Source: Streptomyces rugosispiralis (GTDB lineage: Bacteria; Actinomycetota; Actinomycetes; Streptomycetales; Streptomycetaceae). From it: a DNA stretch of 64,000 nt. The stretch lies in contig NZ_JANIAA010000002.1 of NCBI RefSeq assembly GCF_024505145.1, forward strand, positions 1-64,000, read 5' to 3'. The notes under the pieces were generated by a model. The model was not told the DNA's origin. It did no database searches and saw only the letters and a program-made list of their open reading frames with translations. A program made the translations under genes and the position numbers. Below, in pieces: positions 14,201-22,465 of this stretch. The first letter of the stretch is position 1; every line of letters begins with the position of its first letter.

Positions 14201-15444
14201 TCGGTTACGTGGTCGGGGCGCACGGCGGGGAGCCCGAGGCGCGCCGGTTGCGCGAACACGCCGCCCGGCACCTGCCCGACCATATGGTGCCCGCCGCGTT
14301 CGTCACCCTGGACGCGCTGCCCCTGACGCCCAACGGCAAGCTCGACCGGGCCGCGCTGCCGGCCCCCGAGTACCGGACCGGTACCGCCCCCGGTGTGCCG
14401 AGGACGCCCGAGGAGCGTGCGCTGTGCGCCCTGTTCGCCGAGGTCCTGGGCGTGGCGGAGGTCGGAACCGAAGACGAGTTCTTCGACCTCGGCGGTCACT
14501 CCTTCCTCGCCGCCCGGCTGGTCGGCCGGATCCGCGACGAGATGGGCGGCGACCTGCCGGTGCGCGCGGTCTTCGACGCACCCTCACCGGCCGCGCTCGC
14601 CCGCCTGCTGACGGGCGAGGCGGCCGCGGAGGACCGCGACTCGACGGGGACACTGCTGCCCCTGCGCGCCCGCGGTACGGCCGCGCCGCTGTTCTTCCTG
14701 CACCCGGGAGGCGGCTTCAGCTGGTGCTACTCGGGACTGGTCCGCCACCTCGGCGCCGAGGTACCGGTCTACGGCGTCCAGGCCCGCGGCCTCGACGGCG
14801 CCGGACCGCTCCCGGCGTCCATGGAGGAGATGGTCGAGGACTACGCCGCCCGGATCCGCTCCGTGCAGCCGCACGGCCCCTACCGGCTCGCCGGCTGGTC
14901 CTTCGGTGGGCTGACCGCGCAGGCCCTGGCGGTCCGGCTGCGAGCGGAGGGCGAGGAGGTCGGGATGCTCGCGGTGCTCGACTCCTATCCGCCGGGGGAG
15001 CACAGCGACCACTCGGAGCCGGTGGAGCACGAGGTCGTCGCGAACAATCTGCGGGCCATGGGGTTCACCTTCGACATGGCCGAGCTCATAGCAGACCAGG
15101 AGCGGGTTCTGCTGCGCTTCCGGGAGTTCCTGCAAGCGGGAAATCACCCCATGGCTCACCTCGACCACCTCGAGGCCCAGGACGTGCTGGCCCTCAAGGA
15201 CGTCTACGTGAACAATGTCCGAATCATGCGGTCTTACGTGCCCCAGTTCTTCGACGGGGACATGCTTTTCGTGTCCGCGGACCGGAAACCCGCCGAGCGG
15301 GAAACCCTGCTGAATGTCAACTTGTGGCAACCCCTGATAGGCGGGTCGATCGAGATCTGCCCCGTAGACTCGAATCACGGAGATCTGATGACCGACGCCC
15401 GCCACGCGGCCGTTATCGGACGCTTTCTCGCCGACCGGCTGTGA
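8236..15444 (+). CDS. Terminal NRPS subunit: C-A(Ile/Val)-T-C-A(Pro)-T-TE
   Basis: A 2402-residue terminal assembly-line protein. Approximate domains: C (8250-9570, HHILLDGW at 8671; it receives a D-residue, so DCL type is expected), A (9630-11050), T with GGHSL (11150-11350), C (11410-12770, HHIAGDGW), A (12840-14290), T with GGHSF (14390-14600), and a type I thioesterase (14650-15440). The TE has GWSFGG with Ser2222 as nucleophile and a late DSNHGD histidine. Hand-read codes are D-A-Y-F-W-G-V-T-F-K (branched aliphatic, closest to Ile codes) and D-V-Q-Y-V-A-H-V-V-K (differs from known Pro codes by one or two positions). The ATG shares its A with the upstream TGA. The TE probably cyclises the peptide through a side chain or the macrolactam site; which one cannot be read here. 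The last two residues are therefore predicted as Ile/Val and Pro. Confidence 0.95.
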   Translation: MATQPGLQDILPLAPLQEGLLFHSVYDEAAPDVYVVQDTMDLEGDLDPEALRAACRTLLRRHANLRAGFRYAGLRRPVQFIPHEVTLPWEEFDLAALSEDERTAAADRVLEADRRRRFDLGKPPLMRFTLLRLGAGRHRFVLTNHHILLDGWSRPMLLRELLALYASRGDDGGLPRVRPFRDYLRWLADQDRDAAVAAWRAAMAGLDGPTLVAPRAGDRPAVVPGRLDAELEPAVHEALATLARERALTLNSLVQGAWAVVLGGLTGRDDVVFGATVSGRPPELAGVETMVGLFINTLPVRVRLRPDEPLVDMVRRVQDEQTRLQAHQQIDLAEVRRLAGAGELFDTTMVFENYPVDLAAGNDKPGGAGGLTVVGARNRDAAHYPLALVAVGRGGRLRLRLDHQPDLIPEASARAVLDRVARVLTAVATDPPRPVGRLELLSRDEHRAVSAYGRGADTDVPDLSLPEAFRAQAARTPHAIAVRTGADALDYAALDARSEAVARRLTRLGVASETPVALLMERSANVVVSALGVLKAGGAYVPLRERDPADRLRRLTGLAGVSLVLTDRANAGRAADLGLPSVVVDDGAVEPDPAPGEPLPRVHADQIAYICHTSGSTGTPKGVAATHRHVLELAHDRSFTGGAHTRVLIHSPHAFDASTYEMWVPLLAGGTAVVAPPGDLDADLLGKLLVEHEITGMFLTTGLFQLVADEAPEHFAGLHEVWTGGEAVPAASVRRVMRACPDTTVVDVYGPTETTTFAVRHRLPRGQEVPASVPIGGPLDNTRLMVLDTGLRPVPPGTAGELHIAGAGLARGYWRRPGITAERFVADPYGPPGARMYRTGDLVRWNSEGVLEYLGRADEQVKLRGFRIELGEIEARLGGHPDVAQTVVTVQEPRPGDKRLVAHLVAERGTTPAPEDLRAHLAAELPDYMVPAAFVVLDALPLTANGKVDRKALPAPDTGPAAATGARRAPRSPQEEILCGLFAEVLGLPSVGIDDDFFDAGGHSLLATRLVGRVRSVFGAELAVRQLFDTPTVAGLARALDTAGSARPALLPAEPRPERVPASFAQRRLWFLHRFEGPSPTYNIPFALRLTGDLDRTALRDALMDVAERHESLRTVFAEDTEGPYQVVLDGPEARPALTVVPDTAPDRLEREIAAAAGYAFELTDELPLRVWLFETGEREHVLLLLVHHIAGDGWSVPLLARDIVSAYAARRDGVAPAWRPLPVSYADYSLWQHEVLGSEDDENSLISRQLGYWEQALAGLPDELALPADRPRPATSAHRGERVPYQVPGPLYERIRSLARATKASPFMVVQAAVAALLTRLGAGTDIPLGTPVAGRTDDALDDLVGFFVNTLVLRTDTSGNPTFRELIARVRDTDLAAYAHQDLPFERLVEVLNPKRSQSRHPVFQTMLTFNNTERRQAADAAAPEDGVGAPGLAVERLDSDTGTAKFDLLLSFAERHAPDGSVDGLNAGLEFSTDLFERDTAERLVARLLRLLTAMTANPQARLGEVPLLDEGERATVLSGGHGAVRPAPDVSLPERFEAAVARGPHGVAVETTAGAVGYSELNVRANRLARLLIDRGVGPEDLVAVAMPRSADLVTALTAVLKAGAGYLPVDPEYPAGRVAFMLEDARPALVLTTRELAGALPEALAGRTFVIDDRQAAEALAAYPATDVTDDERVRPLDPAHPAYVIYTSGSTGRPKGVVMPAGALANLLDWHQAQLPGGPGTRVAQFTAVSFDVSVQEILSALLHGKTLVVCPEDVRRDPARLARWLHDTGVQELYAPNLVIDAVCEAATAQGLQLPRLTDLVQAGEALTPHGAIRTFCADRPGRRLHNHYGPAETHVVTACPLPADPDTWTPGPAPIGRPVDNTAVRLLDPWLNPVPPGAPGELYITGAALARGYIARADRTAERFVADPYGPPGARMYRTGDLARLTRAGQLTYLGRTDTQVKVRGFRIEPGEIEAVLTAAPEVARAAVVVREDRPGDRRLVGYVVGAHGGEPEARRLREHAARHLPDHMVPAAFVTLDALPLTPNGKLDRAALPAPEYRTGTAPGVPRTPEERALCALFAEVLGVAEVGTEDEFFDLGGHSFLAARLVGRIRDEMGGDLPVRAVFDAPSPAALARLLTGEAAAEDRDSTGTLLPLRARGTAAPLFFLHPGGGFSWCYSGLVRHLGAEVPVYGVQARGLDGAGPLPASMEEMVEDYAARIRSVQPHGPYRLAGWSFGGLTAQALAVRLRAEGEEVGMLAVLDSYPPGEHSDHSEPVEHEVVANNLRAMGFTFDMAELIADQERVLLRFREFLQAGNHPMAHLDHLEAQDVLALKDVYVNNVRIMRSYVPQFFDGDMLFVSADRKPAERETLLNVNLWQPLIGGSIEICPVDSNHGDLMTDARHAAVIGRFLADRL

Positions 15445-15498
15445 GCCGTGAATGTACGTCAAGCGCAAGAGAAGAATTCTTCGAGAAGGAGCGATCTC

Positions 15499-15723
15499 AT
15501 GAGCACCAACCCCTTCGAGGACCCCGAGGGCACCTATCTCGTGCTCGTCAACGATGAGGGGCAGCACTCTTTGTGGCCGGCGTTCGTCGAGGTTCCACAG
15601 GGTTGGCGCACGGTCCTGGCCGACGCCACGCGGGACGCGGCGCTTGAATACGTGAACGGCAACTGGACCGATATGCGCCCCACGAGCCTGATCAAGGCCA
15701 TGGAAGGCGCCGACGCGGCCTGA
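15499..15723 (+). CDS. mbtH-like: MbtH-family NRPS accessory protein
   Basis: A 74-residue protein with the full MbtH signature: [10 protein letters not shown] near the middle, PQGW, and the C-terminal NGNWTDMRP. MbtH proteins bind adenylation domains and are needed for their solubility or activity. The ATG at 15499 is chosen over a longer GTG reading because AAGGAG lies 8 bases before it and the family starts with a short NPF segment. It follows the terminal NRPS gene by 54 bases on the same strand, so it is probably co-transcribed and serves the four A domains in this window and those upstream. Confidence 0.95.
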   Translation: MSTNPFEDPEGTYLVLVNDEGQHSLWPAFVEVPQGWRTVLADATRDAALEYVNGNWTDMRPTSLIKAMEGADAA

Positions 15724-15754
15724 GCCGCTCCACCGGCGCACCCGCTGTACCGCC

Positions 15755-15812
15755 GTGTGGCCCGCCCCGCCGGGACGCCTCCGACGCGTCGTACCCGACG
15801 GGCGGGCCACAC
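15755..15812 (+). terminator. Inverted repeat between mbtH and the hydrolase gene
   Basis: Two perfect 13-base arms (15755-15767 and 15800-15812, GTGTGGCCCGCCC and its complement) enclose 32 bases that can themselves fold. No T-run follows. It may be a GC-rich terminator, an attenuator, or an RNA-processing hairpin that lowers expression of the downstream hydrolase relative to mbtH. Confidence 0.5.
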
Positions 15813-15856
15813 CCATGCCCGCGTACCCGGAAGACCAAGGAGAAGGGAGGAGCGAG

Positions 15857-16669
15857 ATGCCGGTCATTCATGTCAACGGAATACAGCTCCACTACGAGGA
15901 AGCCGGCGAGGGCGAGCCGGTCGTGATGATCCAGGGGACCGGCGCCGGCCGCACCGTGTGGCAACTGCACCAGGTGCCCGCCCTCACCGCCGTCGGATTC
16001 CGCGTGATCACCCTCGACAACCGGGGGATACCGCCGACCTCGGGATGGACCGAGGGGTTCACCCTCCAGGACATGGTCGGCGATGTGGCGGGGCTCATCG
16101 AGCACCTCGGGATCGGTCCCTGCCGGGTCGTCGGCACGTCCCTGGGCGCCTTCGTCACCCAGGAGCTCGTGCTGGCCCGGCCCGATCTCGTGCGCCAGGC
16201 CGTCCTCATCGCCACCCGGGGCCGCACCGATGTGCTGCGGGCCGCCATCACGCGCGCCGAGATCGAGCTGTACGACTCCGAGGTGGAACTCCCGGTCCGG
16301 TACGCCGCCGTGGTACGGGCCCTGAAGTCGCTGTCCCCGCGCACCCTCGACGACGGCGCGGCCATGGCGGACTGGCTCGACCTGTTCGAGCTCTCGCCCG
16401 CGGGCGGCCCCGGACACCGGGCGCAGATGGAGTTGAGCACGCTGGACGACCGGCTCGAGGCATACCGGGGCATCCGGGTCCCCTGTCAGGTCATCGCCTT
16501 CGCGGACGACCTGATCACCCCTCCGCACCTGGCGCGCGAGGTCGCCGACGCCATCCCGGGAGCCGCGTACGAACTCATCGAGGGCTGCGGGCACTACGGC
16601 TATCTGGAGGACCCCACGGCGGTGAACAAGGCGATGGTGGAGTTCCTCACCGGGACGGCCGCCCACTGA
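15857..16669 (+). CDS. Alpha/beta-hydrolase fold protein
   Basis: A 270-residue protein of the chloroperoxidase/lactonase-like alpha/beta-hydrolase type. The nucleophile elbow is GTSLGA with Ser95, the acid is probably Asp217 or Asp218 (FADDLITPP), and the histidine is His246 (GCGHYGY). No signal peptide is present, so it acts in the cytosol. The start is set by GGGAGG six bases upstream of the ATG at 15857; longer readings have no ribosome binding site. It lies downstream of mbtH in the NRPS operon. Similar genes in lipopeptide clusters are annotated as hydrolases or type II thioesterase-like proteins, but the reaction cannot be read from the sequence. Confidence 0.85.
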   Translation: MPVIHVNGIQLHYEEAGEGEPVVMIQGTGAGRTVWQLHQVPALTAVGFRVITLDNRGIPPTSGWTEGFTLQDMVGDVAGLIEHLGIGPCRVVGTSLGAFVTQELVLARPDLVRQAVLIATRGRTDVLRAAITRAEIELYDSEVELPVRYAAVVRALKSLSPRTLDDGAAMADWLDLFELSPAGGPGHRAQMELSTLDDRLEAYRGIRVPCQVIAFADDLITPPHLAREVADAIPGAAYELIEGCGHYGYLEDPTAVNKAMVEFLTGTAAH

Positions 16670-16704
16670 CGGCCATGGGAAGCCGGACGGCACGGGAACG
16701 AGGA

Positions 16705-16752
16705 GAGGGGGGAGGCGCCCGACCGGGGGTATCGGGACGGCCCTCCCCCCTC
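16705..16752. terminator. Hairpin between convergent hydrolase and MMPL genes
   Basis: GAGGGGGGAGG (16705-16715) is complementary to CCTCCCCCCTC (16742-16752) across a 26-base loop. It sits in the 104-base gap between two converging genes, where a bidirectional terminator is expected. There is no clear T-run. Confidence 0.45.
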
Positions 16753-16773
16753 GTCAAAGGGGCAGCTCGGCCA

Positions 16774-19041
16774 CTACCGCCGCGGGTGGCCGGGCGACGC
16801 GCTGGACGCCTCGTCCCGGCCCGTCTCCGGCGCGGGGGACCGTGGGTACGAGGCCGCCGGCACATCGGCGCCGCCGCCGGCCGGAGCCGACACGGAGGAG
16901 AGCCGCCGACCGGTCCCGGACACGCCGCCGGGCCACCAGTTCCACGGGCCGAGTACCGTCATCAGCGCCGGCAGCACGAAGATCCGGATGACCACGGCAT
17001 CCAGCGTGATCGCCGCCGCGAGTCCCACGCCCAACTGCTTGAACTCGACCGCGTTGAGCGTGCCGAAGATCGAGAACACGGCCACCATGACGATCGCGGC
17101 ACTGGTCACGACGCCCGCCGAGCGAACGATGCCCTCCCGTACCGAGTCCCTCACGGACGCGCCGTCCAAGGCCATCTCCCGGATCCGGCTGACCACGAAC
17201 ACGTGATAGTCCATGGACAGCCCGAAGAGCACCACGAACAGGAACAGCGGAAGCCAGGACACCACCGTGCCCGAGCTGTCGAAGTCGAGCAGACCCTCCG
17301 CCCAGGTGTGCTGGAAGACGGCCACCAGGACACCGAACGAGGCCGCCGCGGAGAGCAGGTTCAACAGCACCGCGGACAGTGCCACGGCCAGAGAGCGAAA
17401 GATCACCGCCATGGTGCCGAAGGTCAGCAGCAGCACGAAGCCCACCACCCAGGGCATGCGCTCCTCCAGATGGGCCGTGAAGTCGGCGCCCTGGGCGACC
17501 GCGCCGCCGACCGCGCCCTCGGCGTCCGGGACCTCGTCCAGCGCCTGGGGCACCCAGCCGCGCAGCACCTTCATCGACTCGGTGGCCTTGGGGTTCTTCG
17601 GCGGGTACGGCGTGCCCACATCGACGGTGTGCACCCGGCGGTCCGCGGACTCGCGGATCGTCGGCGTCTGGTCATGGGCGAACAGGCTGTTTCCCTCGGT
17701 ACGGGCGATCAGCCCCCGCAGCGCCGCCTCGACCCGGCCGGCCTCGTCGGCGGGAGCCCGTACCGCCACCTTGTGCACGGTTCCCTCGCTCGGGAAGGCA
17801 TCGGTGAGCCGGTCCGTCGCCCGCACGATCGGGATGTCCCGCGACAGGTCGTCCTGGCCGGGCTGCTTGAGCTTCATGTCCAGGGCGGGCAGGGCGAGCA
17901 GCAGCAGCGCGCCGATGGACACCACCAGCGTGAGAGCCGGTTTGAGCAGCGCCGGGCGCAGCAGCACCGGCCACATCCGCGACTCGCCGGAACGCATCGT
18001 GAGCCGCCACAGGAACGGCACCCGGGGACGGTCCAGCCAGCGGCCCAGCTTGGCGAGGAGGGCGGGCAGCACGGTCACCGAGCCGAGGACCGCGACCGCC
18101 ACGACGATGATGGAACCGGTGGCCAGGGAGGCGAAGGTGGCCTCCTGGGCCAGGTACAGCCCGGCCATCGCCACGATCACGGTGGTGCCCGACACCACGA
18201 CCGTGTGCCCCGAGGTCTCCGCGGCGATCTCGATGGCATCGATGTGGGACTTGCCCTTACGGCGCTCCTCCCGCTCCCGCTTGAGATAGAAGAGGGAGTA
18301 GTCGACGCCGACGGCCATGCCCATGAGCAGGATGACGTTGCTCACCGCGCTGGTCTCCGGCAGCACGTGTGAGGCCAGGGACGACAGGCCCATCGCGCAG
18401 ACCACACAGGACAGCGCGAGCAGCACGGGCACTCCGGCGGCGATGATCGCGCCGAAGACCACCAGCAGGATCAGCAGGGTCAGCGGAACGCTGATCAGCT
18501 CGGCTCTCCGGAAATCCTCGCCGATGGTGTCCGACATGCCCTTCACCGTGGAGCCGTCGCCCACCTGCTCGATCTTGAGCCCGTCATCGGCGCGATCGGC
18601 CTCGGCGCTCACGTCCAGCAGCGGACGGACCCGGTTCATGGCGTCGTCCTCGTCACCGGTCATGGTCACCGGAACCAGCAGGGCCTTGCCGTTCGGTGCG
18701 GGGACCGGCTCACCGACGCTCCGCACCTCGGGCAGTGCCTTCATCCGGTCGGTGATGTCCCGGGCCGCGCGCTGCGCTGCCCGCCGGTCCAGCTTCCCGC
18801 CCGAATCGGCGGTGATGAGCACGTTCTCCTCGGGCCGCTCGGTGAAGTCCCCCGAAGAAACGATCTTGCCCGCTCGGCCCGACTCCCGGACGCCGGACTC
18901 CTCGGAATCGAGCTTGTTCGAACCGGCGGCGCCGCCGAGGAAGAGGCACAGCGCGACGAACACGACCCACAGTCCGATCGCCGACCACGGGTGCGTGGCG
19001 CTCCATCGAGCAACCCGTAACGTCGCCGGTTTCTTTCGCAC
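16774..19041 (-). CDS. MMPL-family RND transporter
   Basis: A 755-residue membrane protein with the MMPL layout: one N-terminal membrane helix (WSAIGLWVVFVALCLFLGG), an extracytoplasmic domain (about 40-190), a five-to-six helix bundle, a second extracytoplasmic domain and a second bundle. The paired RND motifs GVDYSLFY and SMDYHVFV each carry the Asp-Tyr expected for proton relay. The C-terminal 45 residues are Pro/Ser/Gly-rich and cytoplasmic. MMPL proteins export lipids and lipopeptides in actinomycetes, so export of, or self-protection against, the cluster product is the simplest role. The GTG start at 19041 leads directly into a basic segment before the first helix. It is transcribed divergently from the cyclodeaminase gene. 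Confidence 0.93.
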   Translation of the reverse strand: MRKKPATLRVARWSATHPWSAIGLWVVFVALCLFLGGAAGSNKLDSEESGVRESGRAGKIVSSGDFTERPEENVLITADSGGKLDRRAAQRAARDITDRMKALPEVRSVGEPVPAPNGKALLVPVTMTGDEDDAMNRVRPLLDVSAEADRADDGLKIEQVGDGSTVKGMSDTIGEDFRRAELISVPLTLLILLVVFGAIIAAGVPVLLALSCVVCAMGLSSLASHVLPETSAVSNVILLMGMAVGVDYSLFYLKREREERRKGKSHIDAIEIAAETSGHTVVVSGTTVIVAMAGLYLAQEATFASLATGSIIVVAVAVLGSVTVLPALLAKLGRWLDRPRVPFLWRLTMRSGESRMWPVLLRPALLKPALTLVVSIGALLLLALPALDMKLKQPGQDDLSRDIPIVRATDRLTDAFPSEGTVHKVAVRAPADEAGRVEAALRGLIARTEGNSLFAHDQTPTIRESADRRVHTVDVGTPYPPKNPKATESMKVLRGWVPQALDEVPDAEGAVGGAVAQGADFTAHLEERMPWVVGFVLLLTFGTMAVIFRSLAVALSAVLLNLLSAAASFGVLVAVFQHTWAEGLLDFDSSGTVVSWLPLFLFVVLFGLSMDYHVFVVSRIREMALDGASVRDSVREGIVRSAGVVTSAAIVMVAVFSIFGTLNAVEFKQLGVGLAAAITLDAVVIRIFVLPALMTVLGPWNWWPGGVSGTGRRLSSVSAPAGGGADVPAASYPRSPAPETGRDEASSASPGHPRR

Positions 19042-19157
19042 CGTCTCTATCCTCCCAATGTCGCCGAACCGCCGGGGCAGCTGACAGGTTTATGACGGTG
19101 AAAGGTTAGTTCCGTGGCCCGGACGTCGATACGGGGTAAACCGCCTCGGTAGTCGGT

Positions 19158-19211
19158 GTTTCCCGCAACTGTCACCCTGCGGTTCTCCGCAGGGTGACAG
19201 TTGCGGGAAAC
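19158..19211. promoter_or_regulatory. Perfect 25-bp inverted repeat in the MMPL/cyclodeaminase divergent region
   Basis: Two perfectly complementary 25-base arms (19158-19182 and 19187-19211) flank the 4-base loop TTCT. Each arm begins GTTTCCCGCAAC and ends ACCCTGCGG. It lies in the 304-base non-coding stretch 19042-19346 between genes that point away from each other, so a terminator role is unlikely and an operator or a cruciform/RNA control element is more likely. A diverged single copy lies at 23231-23255. GGAAACCGCGG at 19242-19252 also recurs at 23255-23265. The rest of the stretch is relatively AT-rich (19255-19345), fits promoter sequence for the cyclodeaminase gene, and shows no gene. 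Confidence 0.7.
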
Positions 19212-19346
19212 CGTACTCGCCCAGGCGAGAACTTGACCGGAGGAAACCGCGGCCATTAGTTTAATATTCCGGTTCGTCCTTTCCGGTGGATCGAAAAATC
19301 CATTGGCAAGTAAATGCCGCACCATTATGCGAATCAAGGGGAATCA

Positions 19347-20375
19347 ATGGAAACCACGGTCCTCACTCGGCAACATGTTGCCAAGATCGTCCAGGAGAAG
19401 GGATTAGACCTTTTCATGGACCGGATGATCGACCGGCTCGACGAGGCGTTCCGTGAGGAAAGCAGGCGGGGCGTCACCCCGGCGCGGGACGGATTCCTGC
19501 GCGGTCCGGGGAACACGGCCATCCTCGAATGGATGCCGCACCACCAGCCCGGCGACTCGATCACCATCAAGACCGTGGCGTACACCCCCACGAATCCGTC
19601 CACCCATCAGCTGCCCACCATCGTGGGCACGGTGGCTCGCTACGACGACGTGACCGGCCGTCTGCTGGCCATCGGCGACGGCATCCTGCCCACCGCGGTC
19701 CGCACCGGCGCCGCCTCCGCCATCGCGAGCCGTCTGCTGGCCCGCCCCGACAGCCGGGTCCTCGGCCTGGTGGGCGCCGGCGCCCAGGCGGTGACCCAGA
19801 CCCACGCCCTGAGCCGGGTCTTCCCGCTGGACCGGGTCCTCGTCCACGACATCGAGCCCGCTCACGCCCGGTCCTTCGCCGAGCGCGTGGAGTTCCTCGG
19901 AATCGACGTGGAGGTGGCACCGGTCACGGAGATCGAGGCGGCATCGGACATCATCTGCACCGTCACCTCGGTCGGGGTCGGGGACGGCCCGGTCCTCGAG
20001 GGCGAGCGGCTGCGCCCGCACGTCCACATCAACGCCATAGGCGCCGATCTGATCGGCAAGTACGAGGTGCCGCGGTCCGTGCTGAAGTCCGCCTTCGTCA
20101 TCCCGGACCACCGCGGGCAGGCGCTGCGCGAGGGCGAGTGCCAGCAGCTCGACGCCGGTGACCTGGGCCCGGAGCTGCCCGTGCTGTGCGCCGACCCGGC
20201 GCTCGCCGAGGCGCGGCGGGACGGGCTGACCGTCTTCGACTCCACCGGATTCGCCCTGGAGGATCACGTCGCCTTCGACGTGCTCCTCGAACTCGCGGAG
20301 GAAGCCGGCATCGGCGACCGGGTGCAGCTGGAACACCTGCCGGAGGACGCGCTCAACCCGTACTCCTTCCAGTGA
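19347..20375 (+). CDS. Lysine/ornithine cyclodeaminase-family protein
   Basis: A 342-residue NAD-dependent cyclodeaminase of the ornithine cyclodeaminase/mu-crystallin family. Visible features are the substrate-side motif EWMPHH (about 58-63), the Rossmann glycine motif GLVGAGAQA (about 143), FDSTGFALED near the C-terminus and INAIGAD. From memory it resembles lysine cyclodeaminases of the RapL type, which make L-pipecolate from L-lysine; the related ornithine enzyme makes L-proline. Beside a laspartomycin-like NRPS, pipecolate supply for an upstream module is the best guess, and proline for the last module is the alternative. The ATG at 19347 is preferred over the in-frame ATG at 19314 because AAGGGGA precedes it at good spacing. 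Confidence 0.88.
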   Translation: METTVLTRQHVAKIVQEKGLDLFMDRMIDRLDEAFREESRRGVTPARDGFLRGPGNTAILEWMPHHQPGDSITIKTVAYTPTNPSTHQLPTIVGTVARYDDVTGRLLAIGDGILPTAVRTGAASAIASRLLARPDSRVLGLVGAGAQAVTQTHALSRVFPLDRVLVHDIEPAHARSFAERVEFLGIDVEVAPVTEIEAASDIICTVTSVGVGDGPVLEGERLRPHVHINAIGADLIGKYEVPRSVLKSAFVIPDHRGQALREGECQQLDAGDLGPELPVLCADPALAEARRDGLTVFDSTGFALEDHVAFDVLLELAEEAGIGDRVQLEHLPEDALNPYSFQ

Positions 20376-20399
20376 CGGAACCGGGCCGTGCCCGCCCGG

Positions 20400-20431
20400 A
20401 CACCACCGGGCCGTGGCCGGCCCGGTGGTGT
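20400..20431. terminator. Bidirectional terminator hairpin
   Basis: ACACCACCGGGCC (20400-20412) and its exact complement (20419-20431) form a 13-bp stem with a six-base loop. It lies between the convergent cyclodeaminase and response-regulator genes. Confidence 0.7.
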
Positions 20432-20516
20432 GCCAGGCGCCGAGAGGTGCCCGACGGTGTGTGGGACGACGTCGTCGGGCACCTCGGCATGCGTGCCGCC
20501 GTCGGCCGTGCGCCGC

Positions 20517-21161
20517 TCAGGACTCCAGATACCGCAGGACCGCCAGGATCCGCCGGCTGTAACCGGCGGTGTGCGACAGCTTGAGCTTGTCGAAGATCGT
20601 GTTGAGGTTCTTCTCCACCGAGCTCAGCGAGATGTGCAGCTTCTGCGCGATGGCCGTGTTGGTGTGACCCTGCGCCAGGGTCTCCAGGACGCTTCGCTCG
20701 CGCGGGGTGAGCTGGGCGAGCGGGTCACCGTGCGTGGTACGGATGACCAACTGGCGCACGACCTCCGGGTCGATGGCCGCGCCGCCAGCGTGAATTCGCT
20801 CCAGCGCGTCCAGGAACTCCTCGACCTGGGCGACGCGGTCCTTCAGCAGGTACCCCACCCGCTCCGCGTTGGCGGCCAGCAGCTGGGCCGCGTAGTTGCG
20901 CTCCACATGCTGTGACAGCACGAGCAGGCTGATCTGGGGCCAGCGCTTGCGGATCTCCAACGCGGCCCGCAACCCGTCGTCGGTGTGGGTCGGCGGCATC
21001 CGGATGTCGACGACGACCATGTCGGGCGTCTGCTCCTCGACCTCCTTCATGAGGGACACCGCGTCGCCCACCGCCGCGACGACCTCATGGCCCTCCTCGA
21101 CGAGCAGGCGTACCAGTCCCTCCCGTAGCAAGGTCGAGTCCTCGGCGAGGATCACGCGCAT
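20517..21161 (-). CDS. LuxR-family (NarL-type) response regulator
   Basis: A 214-residue regulator. The receiver domain (1-120) has acidic residues D8 and E7, phospho-acceptor Asp52 (VVVDIRMPP) and Lys at YLLKD. The LuxR-type helix-turn-helix (about 148-205) starts at LTPRERSVLETLAQG. The ATG at 21161 lies inside the end of the kinase gene: its start and the kinase stop overlap as ATGCGCGTGA, a ten-base overlap pointing to translational coupling. It is probably the output of the adjacent kinase and a candidate regulator of the NRPS cluster. Confidence 0.93.
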   Translation of the reverse strand: MRVILAEDSTLLREGLVRLLVEEGHEVVAAVGDAVSLMKEVEEQTPDMVVVDIRMPPTHTDDGLRAALEIRKRWPQISLLVLSQHVERNYAAQLLAANAERVGYLLKDRVAQVEEFLDALERIHAGGAAIDPEVVRQLVIRTTHGDPLAQLTPRERSVLETLAQGHTNTAIAQKLHISLSSVEKNLNTIFDKLKLSHTAGYSRRILAVLRYLES

Positions 21162-22465
21162 GGAAGCTCCGCGGTAATGGTCGTGGGTCCCCCGAGGGGG
21201 CTGTCGATGTGCAGCAGACCGTCGAGCGCGCCCACCCGGCTGCGCAGCCCGGTGAGGCCGCTCCCCGATGGGTCCGCCCCGCCGGTGCCATTGTCCTCCA
21301 CCCGCACCACGAGCACCGTTCCGTACCACGCGAGCCGGATGGAAATCGCCGTGGCACCGGAGTGCTTGGCGGCGTTGGTGACGCACTCCGACACCACGAA
21401 GTACGCGGCGGTCTCCACCGTCTGCGGCACCGCACGGTCGACCTCGAAGTCCATGCGGATGGGAATGGAGCACCGCTCGGAGACCCCGCTGAGTGCTTCC
21501 CGCAGCCCCAGGCTGTCCAAGGCGGACGGATAGATCCGCCAGGTCGCCTCGCGGAGTTCGGTGATGACCTCCTGGGACTCCTGGTGCGCCTGCTGCAGCA
21601 AGGCGTCCACCTGCTCGGGGTTGCGGCCACGGCTGCGGCGCGCCCGGCCGAGCAGCATGGCGAGTGCCACCAGGCGCTGCTGGATGCCGTCGTGGAGATC
21701 GCGCTCGATGCGGCGGCGCTCGGCGTCGACGGCCTGGACGACCGCGGCCCGGCTGGTGGCCAGTTCATCGATGCGCTGTCGCAGAAACTCCTGCTCGGAC
21801 GGTCCGAAGCACTCGCGGGCCAGTTTGGCGTCCAGTGCCGCGAGGGAGTAGATGCCCTGCACGTCGAGGAACAGCAGCACTCCGCCGAGCAGCGCCTGGG
21901 TGAGGAGTTCCTGGAGGTCGAGGTGGCCTTGGAGCAACCGCACGGCCAGTACGGCGGCGAGGATCACGCCGAACCCCAGCAGACCCACGACGATGGTGCA
22001 CAGCAGCCCCGTGTAGCTGCGGGTCGCCAGGTAGCGCAGGACCTTCTGGTCCGAGGACTTGTAGTGCTCGGGGAAACGATCGCCGAAGAAGACGAAGCGG
22101 CGCACCCGGTCCAGCGCCGCGACCCGATGGGCCCCGGAGGCGAGCGCGGCCAGGGCGCGGGGCCGGGTGCGCGGCCACAGCAGGAAGGCCGCCAAGGCCG
22201 TGCCGACGATCAGCAAGTAGAGGAATCCGAGCATGGCCGTACAGCAGCCGAGCAGTGCTCCCGGAATCTTGCGCGGCCACGAGGGTTCCGCCGCCCCCCT
22301 GCCGTCGTTCTCACCGGGTGAGCCGAGAAACAGGTGATGAGTGGCGATATTTGTCGAATCCCCCTGCACGGGGGCAGAGCCTAGCCCGGCCGCACACCCC
22401 GGGCAAGATCGCCCGAGCTGTGGCGCGAGCAGAGCGGAGGGGCCGGGGCGCGCGTCGTGGCTCAT
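21152..22465 (-). CDS. HisKA_3-type sensor histidine kinase
   Basis: A membrane sensor kinase partnered with the following response regulator. About three membrane segments are visible (GALLGCCTAMLGFLYLLIVG, a second from SYTGLLCTIV and a third from LLTQALLGGV). They are followed by a coiled stretch, the HisKA_3 phospho-acceptor helix RRIERDLHDGIQQR, and a HATPase_c domain with NAAKHSGA, EDNGTGG and GLTGLRSRV. The ATG at 22465 is chosen because it overlaps the DedA stop as ATGA. The first 75 residues are atypical for a kinase, and an AT-rich patch at 22340-22365 could be an internal promoter, so the true start may lie further in. Membrane stress or the lipopeptide itself is a plausible signal; this is inference. 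Confidence 0.85.
   Translation of the reverse strand: MSHDARPGPSALLAPQLGRSCPGCAAGLGSAPVQGDSTNIATHHLFLGSPGENDGRGAAEPSWPRKIPGALLGCCTAMLGFLYLLIVGTALAAFLLWPRTRPRALAALASGAHRVAALDRVRRFVFFGDRFPEHYKSSDQKVLRYLATRSYTGLLCTIVVGLLGFGVILAAVLAVRLLQGHLDLQELLTQALLGGVLLFLDVQGIYSLAALDAKLARECFGPSEQEFLRQRIDELATSRAAVVQAVDAERRRIERDLHDGIQQRLVALAMLLGRARRSRGRNPEQVDALLQQAHQESQEVITELREATWRIYPSALDSLGLREALSGVSERCSIPIRMDFEVDRAVPQTVETAAYFVVSECVTNAAKHSGATAISIRLAWYGTVLVVRVEDNGTGGADPSGSGLTGLRSRVGALDGLLHIDSPLGGPTTITAELPCA

Noticed and set aside
19158..19211. The perfect 25-bp hairpin as a transcription terminator.
   Set aside because: Its neighbours are transcribed away from it, there is no T-run, and a related copy lies upstream of other start codons, so a regulatory role fits better.
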